A DNA stretch of 64,000 nucleotides from positions 51,637-115,636 of the IMG/VR virus record IMGVR_UViG_3300032215_000682. One strand, written 5' to 3'. The position numbers and the translations under genes were made by a program. Origin of the DNA: a virus. Numbering within the stretch: the first letter of the stretch is position 1; each line of letters starts with the position of its first letter. The notes under the pieces were generated by a model. The model saw nothing but the letters and a program-made list of their open reading frames with translations, ran no database searches and was not told the origin of the DNA. Below are positions 49,895 to 57,920 of the stretch, piece by piece.

Positions 49895-51717
49895 ATTTAA
49901 TTAAACAATTCTCATTGGAGAAGATAGTATATGACATTGAAAGTTATAAGAACTTCTTTTGTTGTACATGTCTTAATTTAGAAAATAATGATAAACAAAT
50001 ATTTATCATTGATGAAAAAATTAACAATTATGAACAATTAAAGAAGTTCTTTTTTCAAAAATGCTTTATTGGTTATAATAACAAAGGATATGATGATGTT
50101 ATTATTAATTACATTTTAACAGAAAAAATAATGTGTCCTTATAAAATAAATGATTTTTCAAATTTAATTATTCAAACAAAAGATAATTATGAAGAAATTA
50201 AATATTATAAGTATAATAATAATTATAAAAGTGTTGATTTAATGACACATTTGTTTTCTAAAGCTCTTAGAGTAGGGCTTAAAGAATTAGAAGTGAGTAT
50301 GAACTATGAAAATGTACAAGAACTTCCTATAGCTTATGATGCTATATTAACAGAAGATGAAAAACAACAGATTATAGAATACAATTTAAATGATGTTTTG
50401 GCTACTAAGATGTTAGCTGAAAAATGTAAAGATTCTTTAAAACTTAGAGAAGCTATTAAACAAGAATTTGGTTTAGATTGTTATTCAAAAGATGGTGTTG
50501 GTATTGGTAAAGATTTACTTTCTAAATTATATTGTGAAAGATTGAATTTAAAATATAAAGATATAAAAGAATTAAGAACTTATAATCAAGAAATTAAATT
50601 TAAAGATATAATCAGTGATAGAATTAAATTTTCTTCTAAAGAATTTAATAATTTATTAAAAACACTAATAAATACAAATATAACAACAACTAAAGATGCT
50701 TTAGATTATAAAATATTATATAAAAATGTAATGTTTGTATATGGGACTGGGGGTTTGCATAGTAAAGATGGACCTGCTTATATCATACCTAAAGATGATG
50801 AAATATTACAAGATCTAGATATTTCTAGTTTATATCCAAGTATATTAATTGAATATGGCTTTAAACCAGCTCATTTAAGACCTGAATTTTTAGAAATATA
50901 TAAACAAGTAAGAGATGATAGAATAAAAGCTAAAAAAGAAGGAAATAAACTTATTTCAGAAACTTATAAATTACTTTTAAATTCTAGTTATGGTTTATTA
51001 TTAAATTCTTATTCATGGCTTTTTGATACAAAGTCTGCAATGGGGATCACTATAAATGGACAATTATTTTTAACAATGTTAGCTGAAAAACTATTAGATA
51101 ATAGTATTCAAATAGTATCAATTAATACAGATGGTATAACATGTTTATTTAAAAAATCTCAGTTAGAACAATATTATCAAATATGTAAAGAATGGGAACA
51201 ACTAACAAAATTGGAAATTGAATATACAGAATATCAAAAAATATTTAGAAGAAATGTTAATACATATTTTGCTTTATTAAAAAATGGAAAAGTAAAAGAA
51301 AAAGGAGAATTTCTTACTACTCCAGTGTTAGGTAAAGGATATAATTCCTTTATAATTCCAATAGCTTTAAAAGAATATTTTATTAATAATATTCCTATTG
51401 AAAAAACAATTGTTTCTCATAAAAATATTTATAATTTCTGTAATATGCAAAAGATTGATAAGAAATTTAAAGTAGTATGGAATAATAAAAAACAACAAAG
51501 AATTAATAGATATTATGTTTCTAATAAAGGAGCATATTTGTATAAAATTGATGGACAAAAAACAATAAATATGTTATCTGGATGGGGTGTTCAGATATTT
51601 AATAAATTTGAATATAAAGAGAATTTTGAAGAATATGATGTTAATTATAAATATTATATTTCTGAGACAAATAAAATATTAAATGAAATATGTCCTAAAC
51701 AATTAAATTTATTTTAA
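49855..51717 (+). CDS. DNA polymerase family B with 3'-5' exonuclease
   Basis: 620 residues from the ATG at 49855; TTG at 49891 is an alternative start that fits better with the upstream stop. Exo I DIE (27-29), Exo III-like YNLNDVLATKML, palm motif A DLDISSLYPSI (about 320), motif B LLLNSSYGLLL (about 373) and motif C SINTDGI (about 420, first Asp replaced by Asn, the essential second Asp kept). The protein ends CPKQLNLF: QLNLF is a bacterial sliding-clamp binding motif. Replicates the phage genome. Confidence 0.9.
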   Translation: MGMVDIYFNINFLNLIKQFSLEKIVYDIESYKNFFCCTCLNLENNDKQIFIIDEKINNYEQLKKFFFQKCFIGYNNKGYDDVIINYILTEKIMCPYKINDFSNLIIQTKDNYEEIKYYKYNNNYKSVDLMTHLFSKALRVGLKELEVSMNYENVQELPIAYDAILTEDEKQQIIEYNLNDVLATKMLAEKCKDSLKLREAIKQEFGLDCYSKDGVGIGKDLLSKLYCERLNLKYKDIKELRTYNQEIKFKDIISDRIKFSSKEFNNLLKTLINTNITTTKDALDYKILYKNVMFVYGTGGLHSKDGPAYIIPKDDEILQDLDISSLYPSILIEYGFKPAHLRPEFLEIYKQVRDDRIKAKKEGNKLISETYKLLLNSSYGLLLNSYSWLFDTKSAMGITINGQLFLTMLAEKLLDNSIQIVSINTDGITCLFKKSQLEQYYQICKEWEQLTKLEIEYTEYQKIFRRNVNTYFALLKNGKVKEKGEFLTTPVLGKGYNSFIIPIALKEYFINNIPIEKTIVSHKNIYNFCNMQKIDKKFKVVWNNKKQQRINRYYVSNKGAYLYKIDGQKTINMLSGWGVQIFNKFEYKENFEEYDVNYKYYISETNKILNEICPKQLNLF

Positions 51718-51718
51718 A

Positions 51719-51952
51719 ATGAAACAAGAAAGAAAATTATATACATTAAGTGGGGAAGGAGATTCTATATTTTATATATCAGTAAATGATATTAATAATA
51801 AAGTGGTTTATTTTTCAAATATTAATAGAGAAGAAGAAGGTGATGCTGGATGGAAAAATAAAGAATGTGCTAAAGAAATAAATCCAGACTATTTAGAAAC
51901 TTATACAGTGACAAGAATTAAACCAAATTGTTGGGAAAAACATATAAAATGA
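51719..51952 (+). CDS. 77-residue hypothetical protein
   Basis: MKQERKLYTLSGEGDSIFYISVND; short beta-rich protein starting 1 bp after PolB. Unknown function. Confidence 0.5.
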   Translation: MKQERKLYTLSGEGDSIFYISVNDINNKVVYFSNINREEEGDAGWKNKECAKEINPDYLETYTVTRIKPNCWEKHIK

Positions 51953-52176
51953 ATATAGAAATTAAAGGATGTAAAACTTGCCCATTTATAAAGTCTAGTA
52001 CAACATGGATGGATACTGAAATAGGATTTTGTAAATTAATTTTTTATTTAAATAATACTAAAAAAAGAACACTTAATTTAATAGAATATAATAAAGACAA
52101 GGTAGAATCTAAAAATAAAAAAACTTTAGATAATTGTCCATTAATTAATAAAAGTTTAACAATAGAATTAAAATGA
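51949..52176 (+). CDS. 75-residue Cys-containing protein
   Basis: Begins MNIEIKGCKTCPFIKSSTTW when started at 51949 (ATGA overlap with the previous stop); an upstream in-frame start at 51928 is less likely. CxxC near the N-terminus plus Cys in GFCK and NCPL give a possible metal site. Confidence 0.5.
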   Translation: MNIEIKGCKTCPFIKSSTTWMDTEIGFCKLIFYLNNTKKRTLNLIEYNKDKVESKNKKTLDNCPLINKSLTIELK

Positions 52177-52277
52177 AATACACAAAAGAAAATATAATAG
52201 GAATAGTATTTAAAGAGTTTAATAAAGCATTAAATCTTATAAATCAAATTTGTGAAAATGAAAAAGAAAAAAATTAA
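52173..52277 (+). CDS. 34-residue peptide
   Basis: MKYTKENIIGIVFKEFNKAL; helical. Overlaps the end of the previous gene (ATGA). Tentative. Confidence 0.35.
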   Translation: MKYTKENIIGIVFKEFNKALNLINQICENEKEKN

Positions 52278-52374
52278 AAAGTATTTAAAATGGATAATAA
52301 TTATAGAGATAATTCATATTATTTATTCAACTATAGGTACTTATTATTTTATTGATTATATTTTAAATAAATAA
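52258..52374 (+). CDS. 38-residue membrane peptide
   Basis: Lys-rich start MKKKKIKKYLKW followed by one hydrophobic helix (IIIIEIIHIIYSTIGTYYFI). Overlaps the previous gene by 20 bp. Confidence 0.4.
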   Translation: MKKKKIKKYLKWIIIIEIIHIIYSTIGTYYFIDYILNK

Positions 52375-52376
52375 TT

Positions 52377-52784
52377 ATGGAAGAAGTATGTATAAAGTTT
52401 GAAACTAGTAAATTAGCTAAAGAAAAAAATTTTCATTGGGATCAATTAATTTTACCTGATTATAAAATTATTAAAGGTGTAAAACTACCCAGAGGAGGAT
52501 ACACTTGTTATGATAAAAATGGTAAAGAGATTTGTCCTAAAAGATATAATGCTAATAATTTTCATTATTCTAGACCTACACAAGCACTACTAGCTAAATG
52601 GTTAAGAGAAGTTCATAATATTCACATAGAAATACATTATTTTACTAATCAACCTGTAGGTGATGAAAATTGGGAACATGCTTATCAATGCTTTATTGAT
52701 AATAAAGATATTCATCTTTATTTTAAAACTTATGAAAAAGCTTTAGAGGTTGGATTATTTAATGCACTTAAATTAATAAAATGA
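52377..52784 (+). CDS. Conserved Bacteroidota phage protein of unknown function
   Basis: 135 residues. SRPTQALLAKWLREVHNIHIEI and a C-terminal YEKALEVGLFNALKLIK match a widespread hypothetical family in Bacteroidota phages and prophages that shares the pattern (P-T-Q-x-L-L-x-K-W-L-R-E). Function not established. Coupled by 4 bp to the glucosaminidase gene. Confidence 0.65.
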   Translation: MEEVCIKFETSKLAKEKNFHWDQLILPDYKIIKGVKLPRGGYTCYDKNGKEICPKRYNANNFHYSRPTQALLAKWLREVHNIHIEIHYFTNQPVGDENWEHAYQCFIDNKDIHLYFKTYEKALEVGLFNALKLIK

Positions 52785-53314
52785 ATAAATCAAAATGTTG
52801 TGGGAAAGATTTAAGAAAAGTCCAATATGGAACTATATGTTCTAATTGTCTTTTAGTATCTAAATCAAAATTAAACACTAGACTATTTTTCATTATAGGC
52901 TTTTTAAGCATTATAATGTTAGGAGCTAATACTAGTATTAAAAATAATACATTTAAGTCTGTAATAGTCTATAATGAAGTAATTAAGGACACTACAGACA
53001 TTACTCCATGTGATTCAGATATTATACACCAATTACAGAAAGATTCTTGTATGTTCATAGACATGGGAATAATCCAAGCTCACATAGAAACTGGATGGTA
53101 TACTAGTACTATAATGAAAGAAAATAAAAACTTATTTGGACTTCGTTGTAACTGTAAATATACATCAGGATATATAAATGGACATTCTAAATATAATTCC
53201 TATATCAATTGTTGTAAATGTTATGTAGAATTTACAAATAAATATTGGAAAGAATATTGCAATAATTATGCTGAAAACAAGAATTATTATAAAACAATTA
53301 AATTAATGAAATGA
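52781..53314 (+). CDS. Membrane-anchored glucosaminidase-type lytic enzyme with zinc knuckle
   Basis: 177 residues. N-terminal KCCGKDLRKVQYGTICSNC (CC...CxxC), then one membrane helix (LFFIIGFLSIIMLG, 35-48), then a lysozyme-like domain: QAHIETGWYTSTIMKENKNLFGLRC (99-123) matches the FlgJ/glucosaminidase motif A-x-x-E-S/T-G-W...N-L-F-G, with Glu103 as catalytic acid. The N-terminal cysteines would be cytoplasmic. An odd enzyme for a replication region; possible role in superinfection, peptidoglycan remodelling or entry. Confidence 0.78.
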   Translation: MNKSKCCGKDLRKVQYGTICSNCLLVSKSKLNTRLFFIIGFLSIIMLGANTSIKNNTFKSVIVYNEVIKDTTDITPCDSDIIHQLQKDSCMFIDMGIIQAHIETGWYTSTIMKENKNLFGLRCNCKYTSGYINGHSKYNSYINCCKCYVEFTNKYWKEYCNNYAENKNYYKTIKLMK

Positions 53315-53631
53315 AATTTCAAATAAATAACACAGACATATCTATCAAATTCCATCATGAGAATAATACTAACAGTCTAAATAAAAATGAAACTAAAAGT
53401 ACAAAACCATCTTTTACCATTTGTACTATACAGGTTGATAATAGAAAATATACTGGAAAAGCTCAATTACATAAAGGTGATAACTTTTCCAAGAGCTTTG
53501 GTAGATTAAAATCACTAAAAAGAGCTTTAACTTTAGATAAAGATGAAAATGGTAAAATTATTTCATATCTTACTAAAGATGAAAGAAATAAACTGTACCA
53601 GCAATATTTCACTCAATGTAAAATTAAATAA
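53311..53631 (+). CDS. 106-residue basic hypothetical protein
   Basis: Lys/Asn-rich; ends YLTKDERNKLYQQYFTQ. GRLKSLKRALTLDKDENGKI is a helical basic region. 4-bp overlap upstream. Unknown. Confidence 0.5.
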   Translation: MKFQINNTDISIKFHHENNTNSLNKNETKSTKPSFTICTIQVDNRKYTGKAQLHKGDNFSKSFGRLKSLKRALTLDKDENGKIISYLTKDERNKLYQQYFTQCKIK

Positions 53632-53632
53632 A

Positions 53633-53887
53633 ATGATAATAACAATAATGTCAATAATGTTAATAATAATCGGATTAGGAATGTTATATTACACATTAAG
53701 TACAATGTATGATTCTTTTGGACTCACTGTATTCTTTGGAGAAATTGGTTTAGGAGCAATAATTCTTGGATTTATGTTGTTTGGAGATGTTTTTTATAAA
53801 AAAGGTTATGAAAAAAGTCAAATAGATTATGCTAATGGTGAAATAAAAATTGAAAAAGAATTAAAAATAATTTATTACACAAAATGA
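53633..53887 (+). CDS. Two-helix membrane protein
   Basis: 84 residues from the ATG at 53633 (MIITIMSIMLIIIGLGMLYY). Second helix GEIGLGAIILGFMLFGDVFY, then a charged tail. Longer upstream starts overlap the previous gene by 89 bp and are rejected. Confidence 0.5.
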   Translation: MIITIMSIMLIIIGLGMLYYTLSTMYDSFGLTVFFGEIGLGAIILGFMLFGDVFYKKGYEKSQIDYANGEIKIEKELKIIYYTK

Positions 53888-54141
53888 AAACAACACTTAA
53901 TCAATTATTAGAATGGATTAGAGAGAATCCAAAGTATCATGAAGATAAATGTTGGTATGTTAAAACAGAGGATTTAAATAAGAAAATCCAAGAACTAATT
54001 CCTGTAGAAAAAGAAATAATTGAGAATGCTTATGATAAAGGAAATTATGAAGAATATAAACATCGTTATAGTTTAGGAGATAGTGTGTATAAAAATTCAG
54101 AAGATTATTATAATAAAACATTTAAAGATGAAGAAAAATAA
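53884..54141 (+). CDS. 85-residue hypothetical protein
   Basis: MKTTLNQLLEWIRENPKYHEDKCW; acidic helical protein coupled by 4 bp. Ends in YNKTFKDEEK. Not recognised. Confidence 0.5.
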   Translation: MKTTLNQLLEWIRENPKYHEDKCWYVKTEDLNKKIQELIPVEKEIIENAYDKGNYEEYKHRYSLGDSVYKNSEDYYNKTFKDEEK

Positions 54142-54364
54142 ATCAATCAAATGGTGTTTTAATTACTTTCTAATAGGTTTTATTAATAATCTAAGAAGTT
54201 ACTTCAAAGATAAGAATAATAATGCCTACAGAGCATATAAAGCATCAAGAGAACCAAAAGTAATTACTATTAATCCTGATGGATGGGAAAGTTTTTCAGA
54301 AATGGAAAGATTGGAACAAATTTCAGAATCTTTATTAGAAAATAAATTAATAATGCAGAAATGA
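54128..54364 (+). CDS. 78-residue hypothetical protein
   Basis: Started at 54128 (MKKNKSIKWCFNYFLIGFIN); overlaps the previous gene by 14 bp. Helical with basic N-terminus. Confidence 0.5.
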   Translation: MKKNKSIKWCFNYFLIGFINNLRSYFKDKNNNAYRAYKASREPKVITINPDGWESFSEMERLEQISESLLENKLIMQK

Positions 54365-54420
54365 TAATAACTATAATAGTAGTAGTATTACTAATATATT
54401 ATATAAATAAAAAAAAATGA
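54361..54420 (+). CDS. 19-residue membrane peptide
   Basis: MIITIIVVVLLIYYINKKK with ATGA overlaps on both sides. Very short but the double start/stop coupling supports translation. Confidence 0.35.
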   Translation: MIITIIVVVLLIYYINKKK

Positions 54421-54560
54421 ATAAAATTTTATGTTTTTTAGGAATACACAATATTAAATTTATTCTAACAAATAAACATGCAATTAAAAGGCCATGTTGT
54501 AAAAATTGTAGAAAAATCTATACATGGAAACAATATTATTTAAAGAGCAATATTATTTAG
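54417..54560 (+). CDS. 47-residue Cys/Lys-rich protein
   Basis: MNKILCFLGIHNIKFILTNK and HAIKRPCCKNCRKIYTWKQ with CC-x-x-C. Ends at TAG, one of the few TAG stops here. Starts with ATGA overlap. Confidence 0.4.
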   Translation: MNKILCFLGIHNIKFILTNKHAIKRPCCKNCRKIYTWKQYYLKSNII

Positions 54561-54703
54561 AAATAGAAAGAAATAAACAAGAATTAGAATTATTAAAAAA
54601 AATAGAAAATGGAAATAAAATTTCAAGGGAAATATTGGGAAGATGGCAAACAAAAGGAATTTTCAAATCTTACACAAGAAGAGTTGTTAGAAAAAGTAGA
54701 TGA
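54524..54703 (+). CDS. 59-residue frame overlapping the next gene (uncertain)
   Basis: METILFKEQYYLEIERNKQE; good ATG but 95 bp of overlap with the next gene in another frame. Either a short real gene or chance. Confidence 0.25.
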   Translation: METILFKEQYYLEIERNKQELELLKKIENGNKISREILGRWQTKGIFKSYTRRVVRKSR

Positions 54704-55073
54704 TGACATAGATAATATAGAAAATCTCATTATATCTATTAAGCTTGATGGTAGACATAATATTTTTGATGTGAGACAAAATTGGTCTAATTGTGGAATT
54801 CTAGATATTAGAAATTTCTTTGCAGGATCATCAGGGAGATATGATGAGCCATACACAGAGCAACAAATTAAAGGATTAGTAAGCACAATTGAACAACTTA
54901 CACCAGATTTTGATTTAACAGGTAATTTTTTAATGGGGACAATTAATGAAGATCAAAAAATAGAAATTGGGGATGATTTTGAAAAATGTGGCTGGAATAT
55001 TACAGAATTATTTACTAATGATAATGGAGGAAATGTTTGTTATTTAATTACTAAAAAATTATTTGAAGAATAA
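54609..55073 (+). CDS. Acidic hypothetical protein
   Basis: 154 residues; starts MEIKFQGKYWEDGKQKEFSN, contains FFAGSSGRYDEPYTEQQIKGLVSTIEQLTPDF. Soluble acidic alpha/beta. The next gene starts on its stop (TAATG). Function unknown. Confidence 0.55.
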   Translation: MEIKFQGKYWEDGKQKEFSNLTQEELLEKVDDDIDNIENLIISIKLDGRHNIFDVRQNWSNCGILDIRNFFAGSSGRYDEPYTEQQIKGLVSTIEQLTPDFDLTGNFLMGTINEDQKIEIGDDFEKCGWNITELFTNDNGGNVCYLITKKLFEE

Positions 55074-55282
55074 TGGTAAAAAGTAAATTAGATTTTGTAA
55101 ATGATAAAGAAAAATTATTTGATATTTTAAGAGAAATTCCAACAGCAAAAACTTGTCATGGAGAAGCATCTTTTAGTTATTCTTTTAAATTAGAAGATGG
55201 ATCAACATTACAAATTGGACAATCAGATGATGATGTATCAGAACCACATTTTTGTTTCTTTCATTGGTGGAAAAAAGATTGA
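55073..55282 (+). CDS. 69-residue hypothetical protein
   Basis: MVKSKLDFVNDKEKLFDILREIP; ends HFCFFHWWKKD. Coupled to the previous stop. Unknown function. Confidence 0.5.
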   Translation: MVKSKLDFVNDKEKLFDILREIPTAKTCHGEASFSYSFKLEDGSTLQIGQSDDDVSEPHFCFFHWWKKD

Positions 55283-55284
55283 AA

Positions 55285-55431
55285 ATGAGCAGTAAAGAAA
55301 GATTAAAGAAAACAGAAGGTTATTATGAAATGGCAGCTTTAGTAACACAATGGTATAAAAAAGATAAAGTAATTAAAAAGTCTTTATTTATTAAATTTAA
55401 AGAATGGTTAAATAAAATATTGAAAAATTAA
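55285..55431 (+). CDS. 48-residue basic helical protein
   Basis: MSSKERLKKTEGYYEMAALV and KKSLFIKFKEWLNKILKN. Starts 2 bp after the previous stop. Role unknown. Confidence 0.4.
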   Translation: MSSKERLKKTEGYYEMAALVTQWYKKDKVIKKSLFIKFKEWLNKILKN

Positions 55432-55441
55432 TTAAGAAATT

Positions 55442-55651
55442 ATGACAGAAAGAGATTTTGTATATTGGCTTCAGGGATATTTTGAAATTTGTGACACTGA
55501 TAAACTTACTGAAAATCAAGTGGTAATTATAAAAAACCATTTAAATTTAGTATTTCATCATACAATTGATAATCAATATAAAGAACCTGAAAAGGCTCAA
55601 AGAATACATGATGAAGGTAGATTTAATTCTGATAGAAGAATTAAATGTTGA
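55442..55651 (+). CDS. 69-residue conserved phage protein
   Basis: MTERDFVYWLQGYFEICDTD and VVIIKNHLNLVFHH match a small protein pattern seen repeatedly in phages of Bacteroidota; no function known. Sits just before the replication block. Confidence 0.6.
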   Translation: MTERDFVYWLQGYFEICDTDKLTENQVVIIKNHLNLVFHHTIDNQYKEPEKAQRIHDEGRFNSDRRIKC

Positions 55652-55712
55652 AGGTAAGAAAACAAAAATAATTGTTAAAAACAATAAAAAAGAATGTCTT
55701 AGATGTATATAA
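55611..55712 (+). CDS. 33-residue frame (uncertain)
   Basis: MKVDLILIEELNVEGKKTKI ending KKECLRCI; overlaps the previous gene by 41 bp. Would explain why the next gene begins at 55720. Confidence 0.25.
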   Translation: MKVDLILIEELNVEGKKTKIIVKNNKKECLRCI

Positions 55713-55719
55713 CATCTCA

Positions 55720-56310
55720 ATGGATCAATTATTAATAATTGAGCTTTTATTTTTTAAAGAATATATTGAACTAGAAAGCTATATTACAAGACTTGTACAA
55801 AATTATGATGTTATAATGCAAAATCTTTTTAGAAGAGATTTTATTAAACTTTATAACACTAATATTTCAGGATATAAGCATGTTAGAAATATATATTTAA
55901 GTTTGAAAGGAGAGAATGTTATAAAAACATTAAGAGATGTTAAATTTGAAGAAGGAGATGGAGAAATTATCATTACAGTGGAAACCTATTTTAATGAATT
56001 CTGGGACACTTTTCCAGCTAGTGATAAGAATCCTCCATTTCCTCCTACAAGAAGCCTTAAAGCTGATAAGAATGGCTGTAATAAGAAGTATGTAAAGCTA
56101 TTAATGGAAGAAGGATATAAACATGAAGAAATAATAGAAGCTTTGAAATTTCAAATAGCTTTATTTAAGAAAAATTCTACAATGGTGGAAAATAAAATGA
56201 AATATTTCCAAAATAGCTCTACATGGCTTAATCAAAAAACATTTTTAGAATATCAAGAGCTTGCTAAATCTGAAAATATTGAAAATGAATCAAGAGGACT
56301 TATTTTATGA
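55720..56310 (+). CDS. Replication initiator / helicase-loader-like protein
   Basis: 196 residues from the ATG at 55720 (in-frame TTG at 55672 is possible). The C-terminal half FNEFWDTFPASDKNPPFPPTRSLKADKNGCNKKYVKLLMEEGYKHEEIIEALKFQIA...FQNSSTWLNQKTFLEY has the F-x-x-F-W-x-x-(Y/F)-P ... T-W-L-N pattern of phage replisome organisers and O/DnaT-like loaders. Overlaps the helicase start (ATGA), as loader and helicase genes often do. Loads the helicase at the origin, by inference. Confidence 0.72.
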   Translation: MDQLLIIELLFFKEYIELESYITRLVQNYDVIMQNLFRRDFIKLYNTNISGYKHVRNIYLSLKGENVIKTLRDVKFEEGDGEIIITVETYFNEFWDTFPASDKNPPFPPTRSLKADKNGCNKKYVKLLMEEGYKHEEIIEALKFQIALFKKNSTMVENKMKYFQNSSTWLNQKTFLEYQELAKSENIENESRGLIL

Positions 56311-57515
56311 ATCATTATTTTCAAGAAGCACAAGATTTAGTAATAAGAGGTACAGAAGAAAAGTCTGAATATATTCCATTAACAAAACATCCATTAAGTG
56401 ATGAGCTTTCTAAATTAGGTAAACAAGTGACAATTGGTAAGAGCCAGTACATATTATTAGGAGGCCAAAGTGGGGCAGGTAAGACAGCGATAGTTGACAG
56501 TCAATTTGTTTTAAATACTTATTTTTGGTGGAGAAGGCATAAAGAAACAGCTAATAATAGTTTATATTATATTTACAGATCAATGGAAAGACCAGTAAAG
56601 TATAAAATACTGAAATGGATGGCATATTTAATGTATGTTGAGCATGGAATATTAACAGACACAGCAATATTAGCTGGAAAACCTAATAGAAGAAGGGATA
56701 TAACAAAACAAGAAATTAAATTAATTGGAGAATATGAAAAATTCTTTGATGAATTTTTTGAACACATTGAACTTTTTAATGGTGGTGAAAATCCAACAGG
56801 TATTAGAAATACAGCTATGAAAATAGCTTTTGAGAAAGGTAAACTTGTTACAAGCAGAGAAGATGGTGTTTATATTAATAATGTAAAAGCTGCTTCCTAT
56901 TCTAATAAAAGTAATGGTGAAAAAAGAGAAAAGCTTTATGCTGATGTCACTATTAATAATGTTCCTTATAGACATTATGAATTTACAAAAAAATATTTTG
57001 CTAACAATCCTAAAGAAATTGTATTTCATATAACAGATCACTGTGGAAAAATTATTGCTGAAAGAGGTATGAATGATAAACAAACCCTGGATAAACATAG
57101 TGAATACATGGGAGAAATGAGGGATATTTTTGAATGGAATATAATTGATATTCAACAATTAAATAGAGGACTTACAGATGTTTATAGAAAAATGAATACA
57201 GAACTTGATGTAGGCCCTGAAGATTTCTCAGGAACAAGTGACCTATACCAGAACTGTGATTTAGCTATTGGTCTATTAAACCCATATAAACTTGATGTTT
57301 ATGATTATTGTAAATATCAAATCAAAAAGCTTGTAAGTGACAGTGGAGAAAACCGTTTTAGAGGATTGAAGGTAATAAAAAATTCAGATGGTATAGATGA
57401 TTTTAGAATAGGATATATGTTTGTTGGTGAGAATGGAATGATGCTAGAACTCCCACAAGCAAAAGACCTAACTGATGCTGATTATCAGAAAATTAGAGAG
57501 GCTAAATACATTTAG
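56307..57515 (+). CDS. DnaB-like replicative helicase
   Basis: 402 residues. RecA-type core: Walker A GGQSGAGKTA (52-61), conserved YRSMERPVKYKILKWMAY, Walker B-like VFHITDHCGKI, and DIQQLNRGLTDVYRKM which holds the Gln/Arg motif of superfamily 4 helicases. No N-terminal primase-interaction domain, so it is shorter than bacterial DnaB. Unwinds DNA ahead of PolB. Coupled to the loader-like gene. Confidence 0.87.
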   Translation: MNHYFQEAQDLVIRGTEEKSEYIPLTKHPLSDELSKLGKQVTIGKSQYILLGGQSGAGKTAIVDSQFVLNTYFWWRRHKETANNSLYYIYRSMERPVKYKILKWMAYLMYVEHGILTDTAILAGKPNRRRDITKQEIKLIGEYEKFFDEFFEHIELFNGGENPTGIRNTAMKIAFEKGKLVTSREDGVYINNVKAASYSNKSNGEKREKLYADVTINNVPYRHYEFTKKYFANNPKEIVFHITDHCGKIIAERGMNDKQTLDKHSEYMGEMRDIFEWNIIDIQQLNRGLTDVYRKMNTELDVGPEDFSGTSDLYQNCDLAIGLLNPYKLDVYDYCKYQIKKLVSDSGENRFRGLKVIKNSDGIDDFRIGYMFVGENGMMLELPQAKDLTDADYQKIREAKYI

Positions 57516-57590
57516 AGGCTAAATGTGTAACAAAAAGTGAGAATAAATAGCTGTGAAGCTATATTTGAATGATGATTAAAGTGTGGAGAA

Positions 57591-57911
57591 ATGTTTTATA
57601 CAAATAAGGTAGCAGCCTATGAAAAAATAAATGATGTCATAAAAAGTGGTGGCATTATGTGCATGAGAGAAATTGGAAGAAATGGTGTAGTGGGTAAAAT
57701 CATTGGTGTTAGTTATACAGAAGAAGGACTTAGGGGAATTGCTAATAAATCAAGCAAATATCCTTATTCTGGTGTAAATAATATTAAAGATGCTTACAAA
57801 GCACCAAAAGCTTCTAATATTAAAGTGGAAAAATTTATTCCAAGTGACATTCCTTCAAAAGAAGAAGTGTTGTGGATAGATAAGAGTTATAGACTATTGA
57901 ATATACGTTAA
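57591..57911 (+). CDS. 106-residue basic hypothetical protein
   Basis: MFYTNKVAAYEKINDVIKSGGIMCMREIGRNGVVGKIIGV; alpha/beta N-terminal, then a Lys/Ser-rich linker (YKAPKASNIKVEKFIPSD). Between helicase and Sak4. Not recognised. Confidence 0.5.
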   Translation: MFYTNKVAAYEKINDVIKSGGIMCMREIGRNGVVGKIIGVSYTEEGLRGIANKSSKYPYSGVNNIKDAYKAPKASNIKVEKFIPSDIPSKEEVLWIDKSYRLLNIR

Positions 57912-57920
57912 AAAACAAAA

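Noticed and set aside
56721-57158. Minus-strand 145-codon frame across the helicase gene
   Set aside because: Complement of a well-supported DnaB-like helicase; Phe/Ile/Cys-rich shadow translation.
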